Both the position numbers and the translations under genes were made by a program. Below the pieces are notes generated by a model. It was not told where the DNA came from. It made no database searches and saw nothing but the letters and a program-made list of their open reading frames with translations. A stretch of 64,000 bases of DNA from Fusarium oxysporum f. sp. lycopersici 4287 (Eukaryota > Ascomycota > Sordariomycetes > Hypocreales > Nectriaceae), in contig NC_030988.1 in NCBI RefSeq assembly GCF_000149955.1, positions 3,791,351 through 3,855,350 of the forward strand. Direction: 5' to 3'. Positions 31,110 through 43,027 of the stretch are shown here, in pieces (position 1 is the stretch's first letter; the number at the start of each line of letters is the position of its first letter).

Positions 31110-33577
31110 GACAACGCATACGGCATTGCCAGACTACCCTACCGTTGCAGATCTTCCACGAGCGATTTGGAGGAACAAACGATATGTTTTGGAAGAGCTC
31201 TTATCCCGGAAAGGCTCGAAGGGCCGGAAGAGCTGGACCAAGCGCCATTGGTTTTTTCCTCGTTGAGGTTGACACTAACGATAGTCCGTTGAGTCCTTAC
31301 TGGGCCTGTCGTTTGTGCGACGCGAAGGGTCAGCCCGAGTTCTTCGCCGCTGCTGCTACGAGTTCGGCAGCTGACCACCCCCGCAAGTATGTGAATGTGA
31401 CGTCGCGAGCTTGAGCACTATTGACCAACGCCAGGTCTCACAGGATTTTCGAGAGCAGTCAAGCAGCTGATCCAGATCTGTCAACCGATGAATCTGAACG
31501 GCCTAAGCGACGACGCTTGCAGTACGGTACTGTGCCGCGCGCCAGAGTCAAGATGATCCGAGAACTGAGCCTGGGACTTCTGATCAACACCAATGTTCCT
31601 TTTTCTTTCTTTAGCGATACATTCTTTGAGCAACTCGCCTGGCAACTTGACCCTCGCCTATCTGATCAGATACCATAGAGCCGGCAATCGATGGGCCGTT
31701 TGCTGGATAACATGTACGAGTCTAAAAAGTATGATGTCAAGCCGGAGCTCTCAGATGCCCTTACCAGATTCCATCTAGGGTTCGACTTGTGGACCTCACC
31801 CCAATCGGCACGCTGCCATGGCAGTCACAGCTCATTTTCTTGACCGCCAGGGCAAGCACCAGTCGTGTCTTCTGGCACTCCGTCGCCAACTCGGATGTCA
31901 CAGCGGGGAAAATCTCGCGGTGACGCTTGGGCAAGTTGTGCGTGAATGGAAGATAGAGGATCGAGTTGGAACAATGATGTCGGATAACGCATCTTCGAAC
32001 GACAGCTGTCTTCTGAACTTTTGCAGAAATCTCGACGCAGAGATGGGCCCGGCGGACGTTCGGGCCAGACGCATGCGCTGCTATGGGTAAACCTGGTTGC
32101 TCGTGTTTTCCTCTACGGCGAAGATTTCGAGGCTTCGTAGCCGAATATCACGTCTTCAACTTCCTCGGTCGCCACGAGGATGATCTACGATACTGGAGAA
32201 AGAAAGGGCCGGTGGGGAAGCCCCACAACGTTGTCAAGTACATCGGATCTTCCACTCAGAGGTGTGAGCTCTTTAAGAGGATCTCAAGCGAGAATGACCA
32301 AGCACAAGAATATCTCCTGGCGAGTGAGTCGACAGCAGAACTAGAGGTCGTTATGAACAACGAAATAAAATTGATCTCCACTTATCTCATGATCTCTCGA
32401 GCGCTCGTCAAGCAAGGAGACATCAAGACGTTCTTAGTCCATCCAGCGGTGGAGAAATGGCTTCCCGAGGCCGACGTGTTGAAGGGGGATGACTGGAGAC
32501 CTTTGGCAGATATTAAACATATTCTTGAGCCATTCTATCTCCAAACTAAGAGAACGCAAGGCTGGGGCAGCGAGTGAGGTAATGGACGGCTTTGGAAGGT
32601 GATGAGAGGCATGGAATACTTGCTGGAACACCTTGAGAATCGGAAGCTGTTTTATCATGCTGTTCTAGACGAGGTAGCTAGAGAGAATACCAACTCGTAG
32701 GTCGAGCTAGCCGGAGGGCGATCAGACCGAAATCGGCAGCTTCCTGCTAGATTTAGTGGTTGCGAGATGGATATGCATCCATGAAAGTCAATGCAAACTT
32801 TGTAAAGCTCTTTGCCAGGTCGTGGCTCGGGACAATGTGATGATGGATCAGGCAAGCCATCAGGATCATCGGGAGTTGACATGGGAAAGGATCACCCACG
32901 TTATCTAAGACTCCATCATCACCGCCTGGCAGAAACTCGATGAATACTATATCAAGCTTGGAGTCTACCTGGATTGCTGGTACTGTTGCAACCGGCCGGT
33001 GGAGGAGCAGCGAGGGGCAATTGTTGAGACTATAGCATCCCCAAGCGTGCCGCAGAGAACGCCGGTAGACAGTATGTTCAAGCAGTGGGTGAAGAGCAGG
33101 ACAGCGAAGACTACGGTGATGGGAAGCAAGCCTGAGCGGTATCTGCGGCTAGAGCCGCAAGAGACTGAGGAGCCAACCGAGTGATGGATGGTTCACCAGG
33201 GACAATTCCCGATGGTAAGCCAGTTGCCTCTTGATATACTCGCGATACCGGCGATGGCGACTGATTGCGAGAGGTCGTTCAGCCTAGCCAAGTTAACGTT
33301 GACGAAGCAGAGGCTTTCGATGATGACGGTAACATTGGAGAAGTTGCGGTGCCTCAAAAATTGGGTCAGACATGGTGCTGTGAAGCTGGGGGGCGACAAC
33401 AGATGGGGGAGACGAGGTCCAGTTGGAGATTGGAAATAGCAGCATGGAGGGTGTAGACGGTAAGATTTGAAATATTTGAATTGTTTGAATAAATATTTCA
33501 AACAACAAATCCAGCACTGAGGGTTACCAAATTTCTCAAATATGACCCCGGAGTTGATTTGTTTGATTTGAGGGCAG
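31110..33577 (+). pseudogene. hAT transposase pseudogene (element 5)
   Basis: Frames in order: the N-terminal zinc-finger region (ICFGR.../YWACRLCDAKGQPEFF), an intron at about 31387-31434, IRELSLGLLINTNVPFSFFS, FDLWTSPQ, MMSDNASSNDSCLLNF, KKGPVGKPHNVVKYI, and the dimerisation block LPLDILAIPAMATDCERSFS ending near 33439. There are several frameshifts and stops. On the right, 33460-33577 has TTTGAAATATTTGAATTG-type words and a possible terminal repeat that reads CAGCGCTGCCCTCAAATC inward. No matching left end was found. It is inactive. Confidence 0.8.
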
Positions 33578-33716
33578 CGCTGATGCCTATACAGAAATTG
33601 CTTCGCAGCTAAAGACAACTAAATGGCAGGCCCAATGGGCTATTACGGCGCCTTCTGAAACCCCTCGCCGCCAGTCAGGGCGCCCTTCCCTACTGGCTGA
33701 AGCCCAGGCTAGAGAA

Positions 33717-33752
33717 TTTCCTTCCTTCCTTCCTTCTTTCCCTCCTAGCTAA
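33717..33752 (+). repeat. CTTC/CCTT microsatellite-like tract
   Basis: Short run of CCTT/CTTC repeats with interruptions, upstream of the Tc1 relic. Confidence 0.7.
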
Positions 33753-33789
33753 CCGGTTCTTAGGTTGATGGCCTCATCACATTCGTATG

Positions 33790-34588
33790 TAGCTCCAAAG
33801 CAGCGCGCTGGATGTCATGCCAAAGGTTACCACAAGCACTAGGTTGCAGCTGCTCTTGGTATGCTATCTGCCATGCCCTCAGCCGTGCTGACTTTAAGAG
33901 ATATATTGCACGGCGCAAGTCACTAATTACAGAGGCAAATCAACAGAAACGGCTAGCCGTTGCTGAGGCCCATGTCGGCTGGTTCCTAGATCAATGGAAG
34001 ACCATCTCATGGTCCGATGAGACTTGGCTTACAGCCGGAAGGCACACGCCAATATGGATAACAAGAAGGCCCGGCGAAGAGCTTGACCCAACCTGCATTA
34101 TTGGACGGGAACAAAAGAAGTATGGCTGGATGTTTTGGGGCTGCTTTTCAGGGCTTATAGGCCCGGGCCCCAGGTATCTTCCAGGAAAAGGATTGGGGCC
34201 GTATTGATTAGTATTCCTACCAACAGCATATTGTCCCGATTGTTGATGGCTGACTTCGTCTCTATCCGGGAACTAAGCTTTATTTTATGCATAATAATGC
34301 CCCAGGCCATAAGACGGCTCTAACTATTAGAGAGCTACGGGAGAGAGATATTGAAGTTATAGAATGACCTCCTTTGTCGTCCGATTTGAACCCTATAGAA
34401 GCTGCTTGGAATAGGATGATGGACTATCGCTGTGCACTTTCCAGAGACGATGTCATATGATCGGCTACGGATTGTAGTTAAAGAGGCTTAGGATTCCCTT
34501 GAAGCTTCCTTCTCTGATCACCTTCTAGCTACAATGCAAGAACGATGTCAGGATGTTATTGATGCAAATGGAATGTATACAAAATAGT
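33790..34588 (+). pseudogene. Tc1-like transposase relic 1
   Basis: Reads TISWSDETWLTAGRHTPIWI (first catalytic Asp), YGWMFWGCFSGLIGPGP, then in other frames a second block with HNNAPGHKTALTIREL (second Asp position altered to Asn) and LSSDLNPIEAAWNRMM with the final Glu, ending GMYTK near 34588. There are multiple shifts and stops. The N-terminal DNA-binding part is largely lost. Family: Tc1/Impala-like DDE transposase. Confidence 0.82.
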
Positions 34589-34793
34589 AGAAATAGCTTA
34601 GATTGATGGTATATCAAGGGGAGAAAAAGATAGCCTTTTTTGACCCATCTGTGAGTGGAGCCGGGATTAGAAAACCTATGCCTGATACCGTAGCAGATTC
34701 TAAAGTGTAAATACTAAGAAATTTGAAATTGTGCCTCAAACCTATCTGTGCCGCATGCTTATCATATACGTTATCAAAAGCCAAACTTAATTG

Positions 34794-35853
34794 TCAGTTT
34801 ATATATCCTGTTCAGGGGTAAAGACATTATGTAGATTAGAGTTGACAGCTGTTTTAAGTAAGCTCAATACATATACCTTACCGCCGCTCCATGGGTTAGT
34901 TGTTTTACCCTCGAACAGCCTATCATTTTCCTTTTCTAATGCCAAGATACGATGTGTCGCTGTGTCCAAAACTTCGCCTCTGCTCAAGACGTATCCTACC
35001 TCTGTTGCTCTGGCTCCTCTCAGGTCATCATCATTCGTGCGTGACGCTTGCAAGACGGCAAGCAAGTTCTCAAAACGCAGTTTCAAGCGTGTGCGGTACG
35101 GCTTCTCGACGTCGTTGTGGCATTCACGAGCCTGCAAGGAAGGCGCCATTTTTTTGCGAGGACTCTTGGGTTTGCGGGATGCTGAACGGAGTTTGACGTC
35201 GGCGAACCCGCTACCGCTGTGTTCGTTCTTGATGTTGTCGATGTTGGTGTCGTCGCCGGTGCTAATGCTGCTGTGGCCCCCTGGTGATGGAGTCTTGTCT
35301 GCCGTGACTGATAGGCTATGATTTGGCCGTTTGTCCGTGTTCTCCGTGCTTGTGGCAGAGCCAGACTGAAAAGGGTGTTCGCTTGTGGCATTGAGGGGGC
35401 TGTTGGGCTGGGAGAGGAGGAGGTTTAGGATGTACTGATCGGAGGACGAGTAGTCCGATGTGGGCTGAGGTGATGAGAAGGATTGATTATTATTTACTGT
35501 GAAGTGGCCGAGAGCATGTATTTCATAAGGAGTGCCTACAACACAAGCTCATGTAATTCATCAGTACAGACGAAGCATCGATCATGCTGTGGCGTATTCC
35601 GTACCTGGATCCAGAGTCTGGTTCGAGAGTAGCTGTGGGTTTGGCTTTAGCGATTAACGAAACAAGGAATTTCGGATGTTACAAGGCCAGGGTGAATTAA
35701 TCAAATTGACAAGTAAGTGAGGGTGGAAACAGAACGACCGTTACGCAGCTGCCCTCAGTCGTACTGCCGGAGGCGTTGACTTACCTCATACCGGTTGTCT
35801 CCTTGATACCAGCCAGGAAGAGTAAGCTCGTTGGGGTAGTCATAGCTAGCCAT
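34794..35853 (-). CDS. bHLH transcription factor 2, four exons, about 258 aa
   Basis: Exons: 35853-35785 (MASYDYPNELTLPGWYQGDN...), 35644-35605, 35535-34882 and probably 34807-34794. Introns are 140, 69 and 74 bases; if the last is retained the protein ends at 34799 with a different tail. An N-terminal disordered Ser/Pro/Asn-rich region is followed by a basic stretch (KLRSASRKPKSPRKK) and the bHLH: ARECHNDVEKPYRTRLKLRF, loop, SRGEVLDTATHRILALEKEN. The His-Glu-Arg E-box triad is present, but a Pro replaces the usual Gln/Arg in the basic region (EKPYR against EKQYR in paralogues 1 and 3), which could bend the DNA-contact helix. It appears structurally intact. Confidence 0.85.
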
Positions 35854-37370
35854 TCTGGGTCGAGCGCAGTTTTCTAGAGGCAATTCGGATCGTATCTTAC
35901 AATGGGATATTGAAAGAAATTGTGCGTGTACATGCCAAAGTTGGCGATATTTCAGTAATATTTATTTTACGAGAGCACGTCGCTTAGCACCACCACTCCA
36001 TTGGCAATGTCAATCCCGAGCGTACCCGCAAGCGACTTTGTAGCCCGCCGAGCGAGTGTACCTTATCAACAGTACACACTCAACCCACCATCAGAAGCGC
36101 CTCAAGATTTGCCGTAGTAGCCGTCTAGAAGCTATGGCAAAGACAGGATGGTGCCACAGCAGGAGCTGGATGTCGATGAGCACGATGGGGACTCAATCGG
36201 CTTGCCATTCGTCCAGTTGCAGACGTGTCCCTCGAGGCAACGGCATGGAGGAGATGAATCGGCTGGATTGGTCCGAATGCTTCAAGCTACAGACGATACT
36301 TTGCGCCGACACGGAGCACCAGGTGTTGTTATTCCTCACGTGTAAGATGCATGTAATTTCGGTTGACACTGTAAACCCTTCAAGCTCTGCCTCAATGTTA
36401 AATGGAGGGGTAAGAAAAGATAGGAGCATCTACATCCGGTCAAGAGCGCTTGACCTAAGTTACTGTTTCCATGGCTCGCTTAACTTGTCGGTGGTTCGGG
36501 GATGCGGGGATTATTACCTACGTAAGTACTGAGTAACTGAAGGATAATCGAGTTCTGGGCCTGTGTGCTGGTGACATTATTGGCTACACGCTGCCTTTGG
36601 TGACGTGTTTAATCCCCCAGTGCCGTATCATGTTGCATTTAGGGATTAACGCACAAACGTATATTAGTCAAGGGCTTGACCACAGTTTACAGTACTGTCA
36701 TTTGAAAGATTCGTCCTAAGAGAAGGTCCCCTTAATCAACGTAAGGATTCGGAGAATTTGGTGCGGGTCGCCGGGGATCCAAGGACAATCTCCGCATTTC
36801 CGTCCATATCTTTGCTACAGCGAAATATCGATCTCAATTCTGATTCGTTGTCTGCGCCGAGGAGATGCCTTCAAGGGTCTATTATCGAGACTGACCAACT
36901 GCCATGGCATGTGGCTGGTTGTACCAATCTCAGTCTATTGACCCCGCGACCTGTATGCTGACTGTGAAGGTGTCGGTATAGACTTTCATGATCATATCAC
37001 ACCCGACCAGAGCCGATGCCGCGTCAAACTCACCCCAGGCTGTTATAGCAACTAACAGATCATAGCAATCGCGCCTGATGCCGGTACCCGCTGGAAGCTC
37101 CGCATCGCTATCCCTTTAGTCGGCATAGCCCTTCAGAGCGGTCACAACAGGGGAGTCTAGCTAATCAGGCAATACGCATCAAATGTATATAGATAAGCCC
37201 TGTAGTCACAAATCTGTGAACTTATCTACCTGCGATAAAAGTCGAGCTATTACAGGAGGGTGACAAGCCTTCTAACCCTATACTGGGCAAGCTCTTGTAA
37301 CCATACTGTACGTGGGGGCAAGTGGGGCGAGATACCTGCTGAAGGGCTATGCCGACTAAAGGGATAGTTC
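35854..37370. other. Intergenic stretch, no gene seen
   Basis: The first ~200 bases should hold the bHLH 2 promoter. A frame at 36056-36532 (+) is open but has no recognisable domain, and I do not call it. Confidence 0.4.
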
Positions 37371-37379
37371 AGCAAATTC

Positions 37380-37650
37380 TTAACCTAGATTCGTGAGGAT
37401 TTCCTCCCCGACTGCGTGGTGTTGAAGAAATGGCGAATCGACTACTTGCTAACCGCGACGCGTCACCAGTTGGCAAGCGTTGGGCTATCAATTTCGTTAA
37501 GCGGCAACTAGATCTCAAGATGCATTTTCAGCGGAGATATGACTATCGGAGGGCCAAATGCGAAGACCCAACTATGATTCGCGACTGGTTCAGGCTCATA
37601 CAGAATGCAATCGCGAAGTATGGTATCCAATCATTCCCATGATATAATGT
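37380..37650 (+). mobile_element. Fot1/pogo transposase fragment
   Basis: 37430-37642 encodes EEMANRLLANRDASPVGKRW and RRYDYRRAKCEDPTMIRDWF, closely matching residues ~87-155 of the intact transposase at 7460. DNA homology starts upstream at about 37380 and stops at about 37635, with no terminal repeats. An old scrap. Confidence 0.88.
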
Positions 37651-38644
37651 CAGGTGGGTCTCGGTTTGTGTCCGCTGTATTTCCTGTCTAACCTGTGCGT
37701 TTTCTCTGGGGCCTGGGCTTATGTCGAATTAGGAATAGACCAATCAGTGACAAGCCATGACAGAGCATAGAGTTAGGGACCGAATTAAGTGGATATAAAC
37801 ATGTCACGATGAGGTATTGGAGAAGCAGGCATAGCATCAGATATGGCAACACTGAGACAAATTGTACTAAGCTTCCCAAACTTTAAATCTGATCATGATT
37901 CCAAACATAACCACGAAGAGTATCTACTGTTTGCCACTGTTTCAAAGCAGCGTTTCGACAGTGTTTACCTACATTCATCGTTTGTGGAGCCGGTGGGCAT
38001 GAGTGGGCGAGGCACCCGCCAGCTTGTAGAGTGGCAATGCGAGGTCTCTTGTGGCGACCGCGTGGCTCTAGGGGTATAATGCCCTAACCTTGCTACTAGC
38101 CCTATGCTCGATAAGATGAGGCGGGGGTCAAGGTGCAAGACCCTACCTACAAGCAATGAGGCTAGTTGCAGAGGGTTTTCTCTTAAAAGATGTAGCTGCA
38201 TCTCTCATCTAAACCATCCTGTAGCTGTCACTAGCGCAATCCTGTACTACTCGCTCCTTCAGCCGACGGTGCCGCTCTGCTCCCAATCCCGCCTACGTTA
38301 TTAGATGTCCTTACGGTCATCGTCATACCGTTGCTGTCTTTATACTCAGATATTATTCGTCGAGCGGCATTCCCGCTTTGGCTACGGCCTCCCTCGATCA
38401 TATCCAAAAGGTCATTACTGCCCATCTCGGAGCCTACGGCTATACGACCTCGCCAGTTCAACGGGGCTGCTCACCAGCTCTGGAACCTCGTCGGAGCCCT
38501 AGATCATGGGAAACACCATTGTTCGAGCAATAGACTAAGCCAGTCTCTTCCGTCTAGCGCAATTCATACAGCAAAGCAAATTCGTTCTTCCAAGCAGTGC
38601 CGGCAAATCATCCGCCTCCTATCAACTCTCCCTGCGCAATCAAA
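37651..38644. other. Stretch upstream of the RGS gene
   Basis: No separate gene seen. The last ~90 bases read NHPPPINSPCAIK in frame with the RGS start, but a TAG at about 38558 closes the frame, so the longer N-terminus of FlbA proteins may have decayed here. Confidence 0.45.
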
Positions 38645-40369
38645 ATGCATCAGGCATCGTCGCGCTTGCTACGCATGGCGGACGATAGCCGACCGTTCAG
38701 CAAGGTATGTACGATGGCTCTCTACTCTTTTGACACGCCTGCCTGTCATACTGCGGCGAAGCATAAGGATGGCCGCCACTGCCATGACGCTTCTCGAAAC
38801 CTCATTCCTCGCTATGATATTGGCCATTGGCTGACTCGGTCACCCAACAGGACTTTAAGGATATCTTCTCTACCCTCATCGTCAGTCTGCTGCCCCTCTC
38901 GGCCCACCGCGTCCGGTTCATCAAGGTCGAGTACACCTTCCTCTCCGAAGAAGCTATCAACAACCTGATGTGTCTCAAATTCTCCCAATCCAACCATCTA
39001 CCCGACCCTAAGGATTCCTCTCGCATTATCACCACAACCACTTCTACCACATTCTCAATGGCCAAGGATGTGGCCCGCTCTATCTGCCAACGCTTTGTTG
39101 AAGCCCGGCTTGTTGAATCGGCGGATGGTAAACACCAGCAGGTGTATACCATGGCGGGATCCGTTTGGCAATTGACACCAAAGGGAATCACTGTATTGGG
39201 CCGTTTCTGCGCGAGAAATGGCATTCAGCAGAAGCAGGTATCAGAACTTACTCATCTCAGAGCGACGCGGCTTGTTCTCCTTGAACGAGATTCGCAAACT
39301 GACAAACTTCACCATGACCGAGGCACCCTCGAGATCATCTTTCGCCGGCTCGTCGGTGCCGATAGCTGCGATGCTATGTCGGGTGTGACCGCTGCTGATT
39401 CAAGCTCGATGCACGAATACAGGGATAATACCACCAAGGTCAAGATTACTGCTGAGCTTAAGCTTAACGGGAAGACCCACCGCGATACCTTCACCGGCAA
39501 GGCTATAAACGACTGGTTAATGAACTATTCGACCATCATGGAAGAGCGTGAAGCCGTTGCGGTTGCCACTCTTTTCGTGGCTTATAATCTAATAGAGTGT
39601 ATTGCCGAGGACGGGACATATACTTCCCAGAATCCCAGCCCCGGGAACAATGTCTTCCAGCCTAGAAAGCGTGCTATCTACCAATTAACGCAGCAAGCTA
39701 AGGATCTCATTAATGGCTCAAGGCCACCAACACGGTCTTCGGAGAGGGGGGGCAGCGCTGGTTTCCAGCGGAACGGTATCTTCAAGGATTCCAATACGCA
39801 ACGACTCGACAAGATCCTGAAAGATCCTTCCGTGCGGCTTCTCTTCTGCGAGCACTGCCGAGACACATATTGCGAGGAAAATCTGTCCTTCTACCAAGAA
39901 GTGGATAAGTTCATACGAAATTGTAAGGTGGGCACGGGCGCTGCCCATGAGGAGCCCAACATCGCCGCAATGGACGTTATGAGTGAGAATATAGCTCAGG
40001 CGTATAGAATTTATAATGCTTTCCTTGCTGCCGGCTCGCCTTCCGAGCTCAATATTGACCACCAGCTGCGGAACAGCCTTACCACCCGGATGACGAAGGC
40101 TGTGAGTCAGGACACTATCATGATCGACACTCTTCAAGAAGTTATATCTCTATTTGAAGATGCCCAAAATGCTGTCTTCAAATTGATGGCTAGCGTAAGT
40201 TTGGTTTAATACCCACCTCGCAATCCCAAAATGGCCGCTCTCGGGATCTCCGACCAGACGCTAACAGAAACAGGACTTGGTGCCAAAATTTCTGAGCAAC
40301 CCCAAGTATGAGCAGCAATTACGAGGCTACAAGCTTGACCTAGTTGGAAAGGGTCCTGAGCGGGGCTAG
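38645..40369 (+). CDS. FlbA/Sst2-type regulator of G-protein signalling, 499 aa
   Basis: Exons 38645-38704, 38851-40194 and 40274-40369; introns of 146 and 79 bases (GTATGT...CAACAG, GTAAGT...GCTAAC...AACAG). Exon 1 reads MHQASSRLLRMADDSRPFSK. A fungal DEP region follows, with FSQSNHLPDPKDSSRIITTT and SMAKDVARSICQRFVEARLV, a second DEP-like part about residues 180-310, and a C-terminal RGS domain about residues 345-490 (RLLFCEHCRDTYCEENLSFY...EDAQNAVFKLMAS, DLVPKFLSNPKYEQQLRGY). Such proteins accelerate GTP hydrolysis by a G-alpha subunit; FlbA controls growth against sporulation. It is about 200 residues shorter at the N-terminus than A. nidulans FlbA, so it is likely a shortened extra copy rather than the core gene. 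Confidence 0.85.
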
Positions 40370-40439
40370 GGCTATCAATGCATGGGCGGCACCCAGAGAA
40401 TACGCGTTCACAACTGGGAGATCTTCGTAGTCAACTAGC

Positions 40440-40790
40440 GGGAGGCAGTTGGTCACCTACGCATGTGATAGATGGTACCATCCTCCTAGTGCCTCAAGGG
40501 ATGGCCAGCGCAAGACTACTACCCGAGGAACGAACTATCCGTTTTCTATTATCGCCAAGGAATCACGGGATAAGACTACTTGGTCCTTAAGGCATCGCCC
40601 GGATAGACGATTTGCCTCACGTAGCCACGAGTCAAGCCTGGATCCATCTGCTCATCCAACACACCGGAAACTATCTAGTAAGGAGAAGTCTACGGTTGCT
40701 AGCCTTGCAAGTGCTGGGGTGCCTTCTAAGAATATCAGGGCCTATATCCGTCAAAACCCAGATTCAATTCTACCACCGAACGGCTTTAAG
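40440..40790 (+). mobile_element. MULE (FAR1-like) transposase N-terminal relic
   Basis: The frame reads CDRWYHPPSASR, NYPFSIIAKESRDKTTWSLR, HRPDRRFASRSHESSLDPSA and HRKLSSKEKSTVASLASAGV: the FAR1/WRKY-GCM1-type DNA-binding region and linker of fungal Mutator-like transposases. The catalytic part is missing because LINE sequence takes over at about 40790. Confidence 0.72.
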
Positions 40791-41710
40791 GACAGCACTG
40801 CTGTCGGACAAACTGTCGATGAGATTTTGCCGGTAGTCTCTTGGCTCGTCGAATCACGCAGTGGAACTCCTGTTTGACCATCCGAACCTCGTGGTTGAAG
40901 TCGAGAGGGTAGATTCTTCTGATTGCAGAGGCAAGGTCGTCCAACTCCGCTGGTGGGCGAATACGCGAGGGGAATTTCTATATCACCAAGCTCTACGATT
41001 TCGACACATCGTTTGAGTTCATCATTTGTCGTTACGTGGATCCGACCAGGTTGCATCGGGGCTGGCCTGGTGTCAGAGAGAGGCCAAGCTGTGTGTGAAG
41101 TTGTCGGAGCTTTTCGCAAGGTGGTCCTCGACAGAGGCCTCAGCGAGAGGGATATTCGTAAGGGCAAGACCAATAGTATGTCCATGCGGAGTTATTGGTA
41201 TGCTTAGACTGTTCAGTATGTAGAGGTTATTTCCTGATACCAAATCTGCAATTTCTTGGCCGCGGTCGGTGGCGTGGCCCGTTTGCCAGCTATGATGTCT
41301 GGCATTAAAGTAACCAGCAACGAGGCATCATTCTGGAACAGCCCATCATAGCAGTATATCCAGGGCCTCCTTCTTGCCATTCTGGCAATAGAAGTTGACT
41401 ATATTCATGCCGTTAATTGTAAGCCAAAGCGTATCTCGAGTCTGAAAGGACCGAATCTGATCTGCCAGAAGCCTTAGGTCTCGTCGGACATGTGTCATGA
41501 CTCTAGGCCAAGTGTCGTTCCTGTCCCACGTTGCGATAGGTGTGAATGTGTCATATGCCGGGTGGGTTTTGGCGAGACAACGAGTGCTTGTGAAGGTTGT
41601 CCATGGCTCCTGCAGAAGGATATTATCGTATCGTTCGGAGTCAGCTAGCGCCAGGGCGCAGTCGTGGACCAGAGGGATCTTGCCGACGTTAGCCTGAAAG
41701 ATCATGAGTG
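40790..41710 (-). mobile_element. Tad-like LINE fragment (endonuclease region), relic
   Basis: On the minus strand 41705-41346 encodes the start of an apurinic endonuclease domain (IFQANVGKIPLVHDCALALA, NILLQEPWTTF, MNIVNFYCQNGKKEALDILL). At 41030-40900 comes NDELKRCVEIVELGDIEIP, shared with the LINE at 60.3-62 kb. It is broken by frameshifts and is both 3' and internally truncated. Its 5' edge meets the truncated bZIP C gene. Confidence 0.8.
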
Positions 41711-41751
41711 ATTTCCTGTCCTTCTTCGTTCCTGCGAGTGTCTATTCTTGG

Positions 41752-42237
41752 TCATGAGGATGGGTGATATAAGGCGATCCTGTTCCTTTGCTGGATTCGC
41801 CTGTTGTAGTCATCCATGCCTTCACTCTGGGGGAAGGTGCTCATAGGCTCAGGAGCGGGTTGGGCCTTGGCACGAGCTTTTGTTTTCCTACCGTTATCTT
41901 TTATCCCCGCCTCCTTCTTCTTGCTGGAACCACGCCTTGTAGACTTGGTAGCAGCAGGCTGGTTTGTGTTTTGCTGGTGCTTGTCGGATTGAGTCGATGA
42001 AGAGCCGCGCCGGCTTTCTGAGCCGCCGGTCGACATCTCTGAACAGGTAGACTCGGTAGCTGGGGACGGAATGGGATACCCTTGCATGGAGGTAGCAGAT
42101 GAGGCCCATTGCGTTGAATATTCTGGTTTGTACGTGTAGTAGTAGGTGCTGCTGTCGTTGTTGAATTGGGGCTCTTCTGGCGCGTCAACATTGGGAACCA
42201 GCCATCTCGGAGGATTTGGGAAAGATAGTATCATCAA
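41752..42237 (-). pseudogene. bZIP transcription factor C, cut inside the basic region
   Basis: Encodes a Ser/Thr/Tyr-rich N-terminus (WLVPNVDAPEEPQFNN...), a basic linker (RRGSSKKKEAGIK, GRKTKARAKAQ) and then MDDYNRRIQQRNRIA, the first half of a bZIP basic region, before running into unrelated sequence and a stop. The invariant Arg of the basic region and the leucine zipper are missing. The break is next to the LINE fragment. A frame at 42437-42238 (MGSVFLNFYHAGHPPPKNG...) may be a 5' exon. It cannot bind DNA as a normal bZIP. Confidence 0.65.
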
Positions 42238-43027
42238 GGAAACACCACTGCTCCCACCGCACTTGTGGTAGGGTACCGTATGTGCTCATTGCGGTGTGAC
42301 CTTGGTTTATATAAGTCATGTCTGAGCGCGACAGTACAGGCAGGAGAGATATCTGATGTAAAATCATCAAAGGTTGATACTCCATTCTTTGGAGGAGGAT
42401 GGCCCGCATGGTAGAAGTTGAGGAAGACACTACCCATTACTGTTGTAGCAGTTGTTGTAGTAGTAGTAGTTGTTGTCGTAGTTATGTTACGAGCTCAATT
42501 CACTACCGGCAAAGAGAGGTAAGAAAAAAGAGCCCATGTCAGATGGCGACAAAAGCTGAGAGCTGAGTAGTAGAGACAAGTAACGTCGAAGCTAAAGTGG
42601 ATAGCCCGGACAGGTAACGTCTTGGTCCCGGGGCCAGGTGGCATTTGTACCTGGTGAGGAGAAATAAGGGGCCATTAATGGTTGTTGCACCAGAGAATAA
42701 AAACATTGGAAGCATGGGAGAAGCTAACTTTGAGAGGGGGCCAGTTTGCAGGAGGGGATCGTCTCAAAAACAAGAGCTGCTATTGGCTATACAATAACGG
42801 ACTGGCTTCCAAAGCCTACTATTCGTGGACTGCCTCGAGTGGATGTGATTGGAAGACAAAGAAATCAGCTGGGGAGGTGAGTTGGTCAGGTATTGGGGAG
42901 AAGAGACACAGACGCATGCACAGACACTAGGCAAGTGCAGACCAAAAGGAATTGGTACATTTAACACCGCTGATCCTGCCCGCCGCCAACCTTTAGTCCA
43001 CCTCTTGCCTCATCATACACAATTAAC
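42238..43027. other. Divergent upstream region of bZIP C and bZIP B
   Basis: Contains a short TAGTAG/TTGTAG-rich tract near 42430-42475. No separate gene called; it probably includes both promoters. Confidence 0.5.

Noticed and set aside
36056..36532. 158-codon open frame on the plus strand
   Set aside because: Composition is unlike the real genes here, no domain, several overlapping frames.
37843..38079. Short frame upstream of the RGS gene
   Set aside because: No motif and no splice path into the RGS gene was found.
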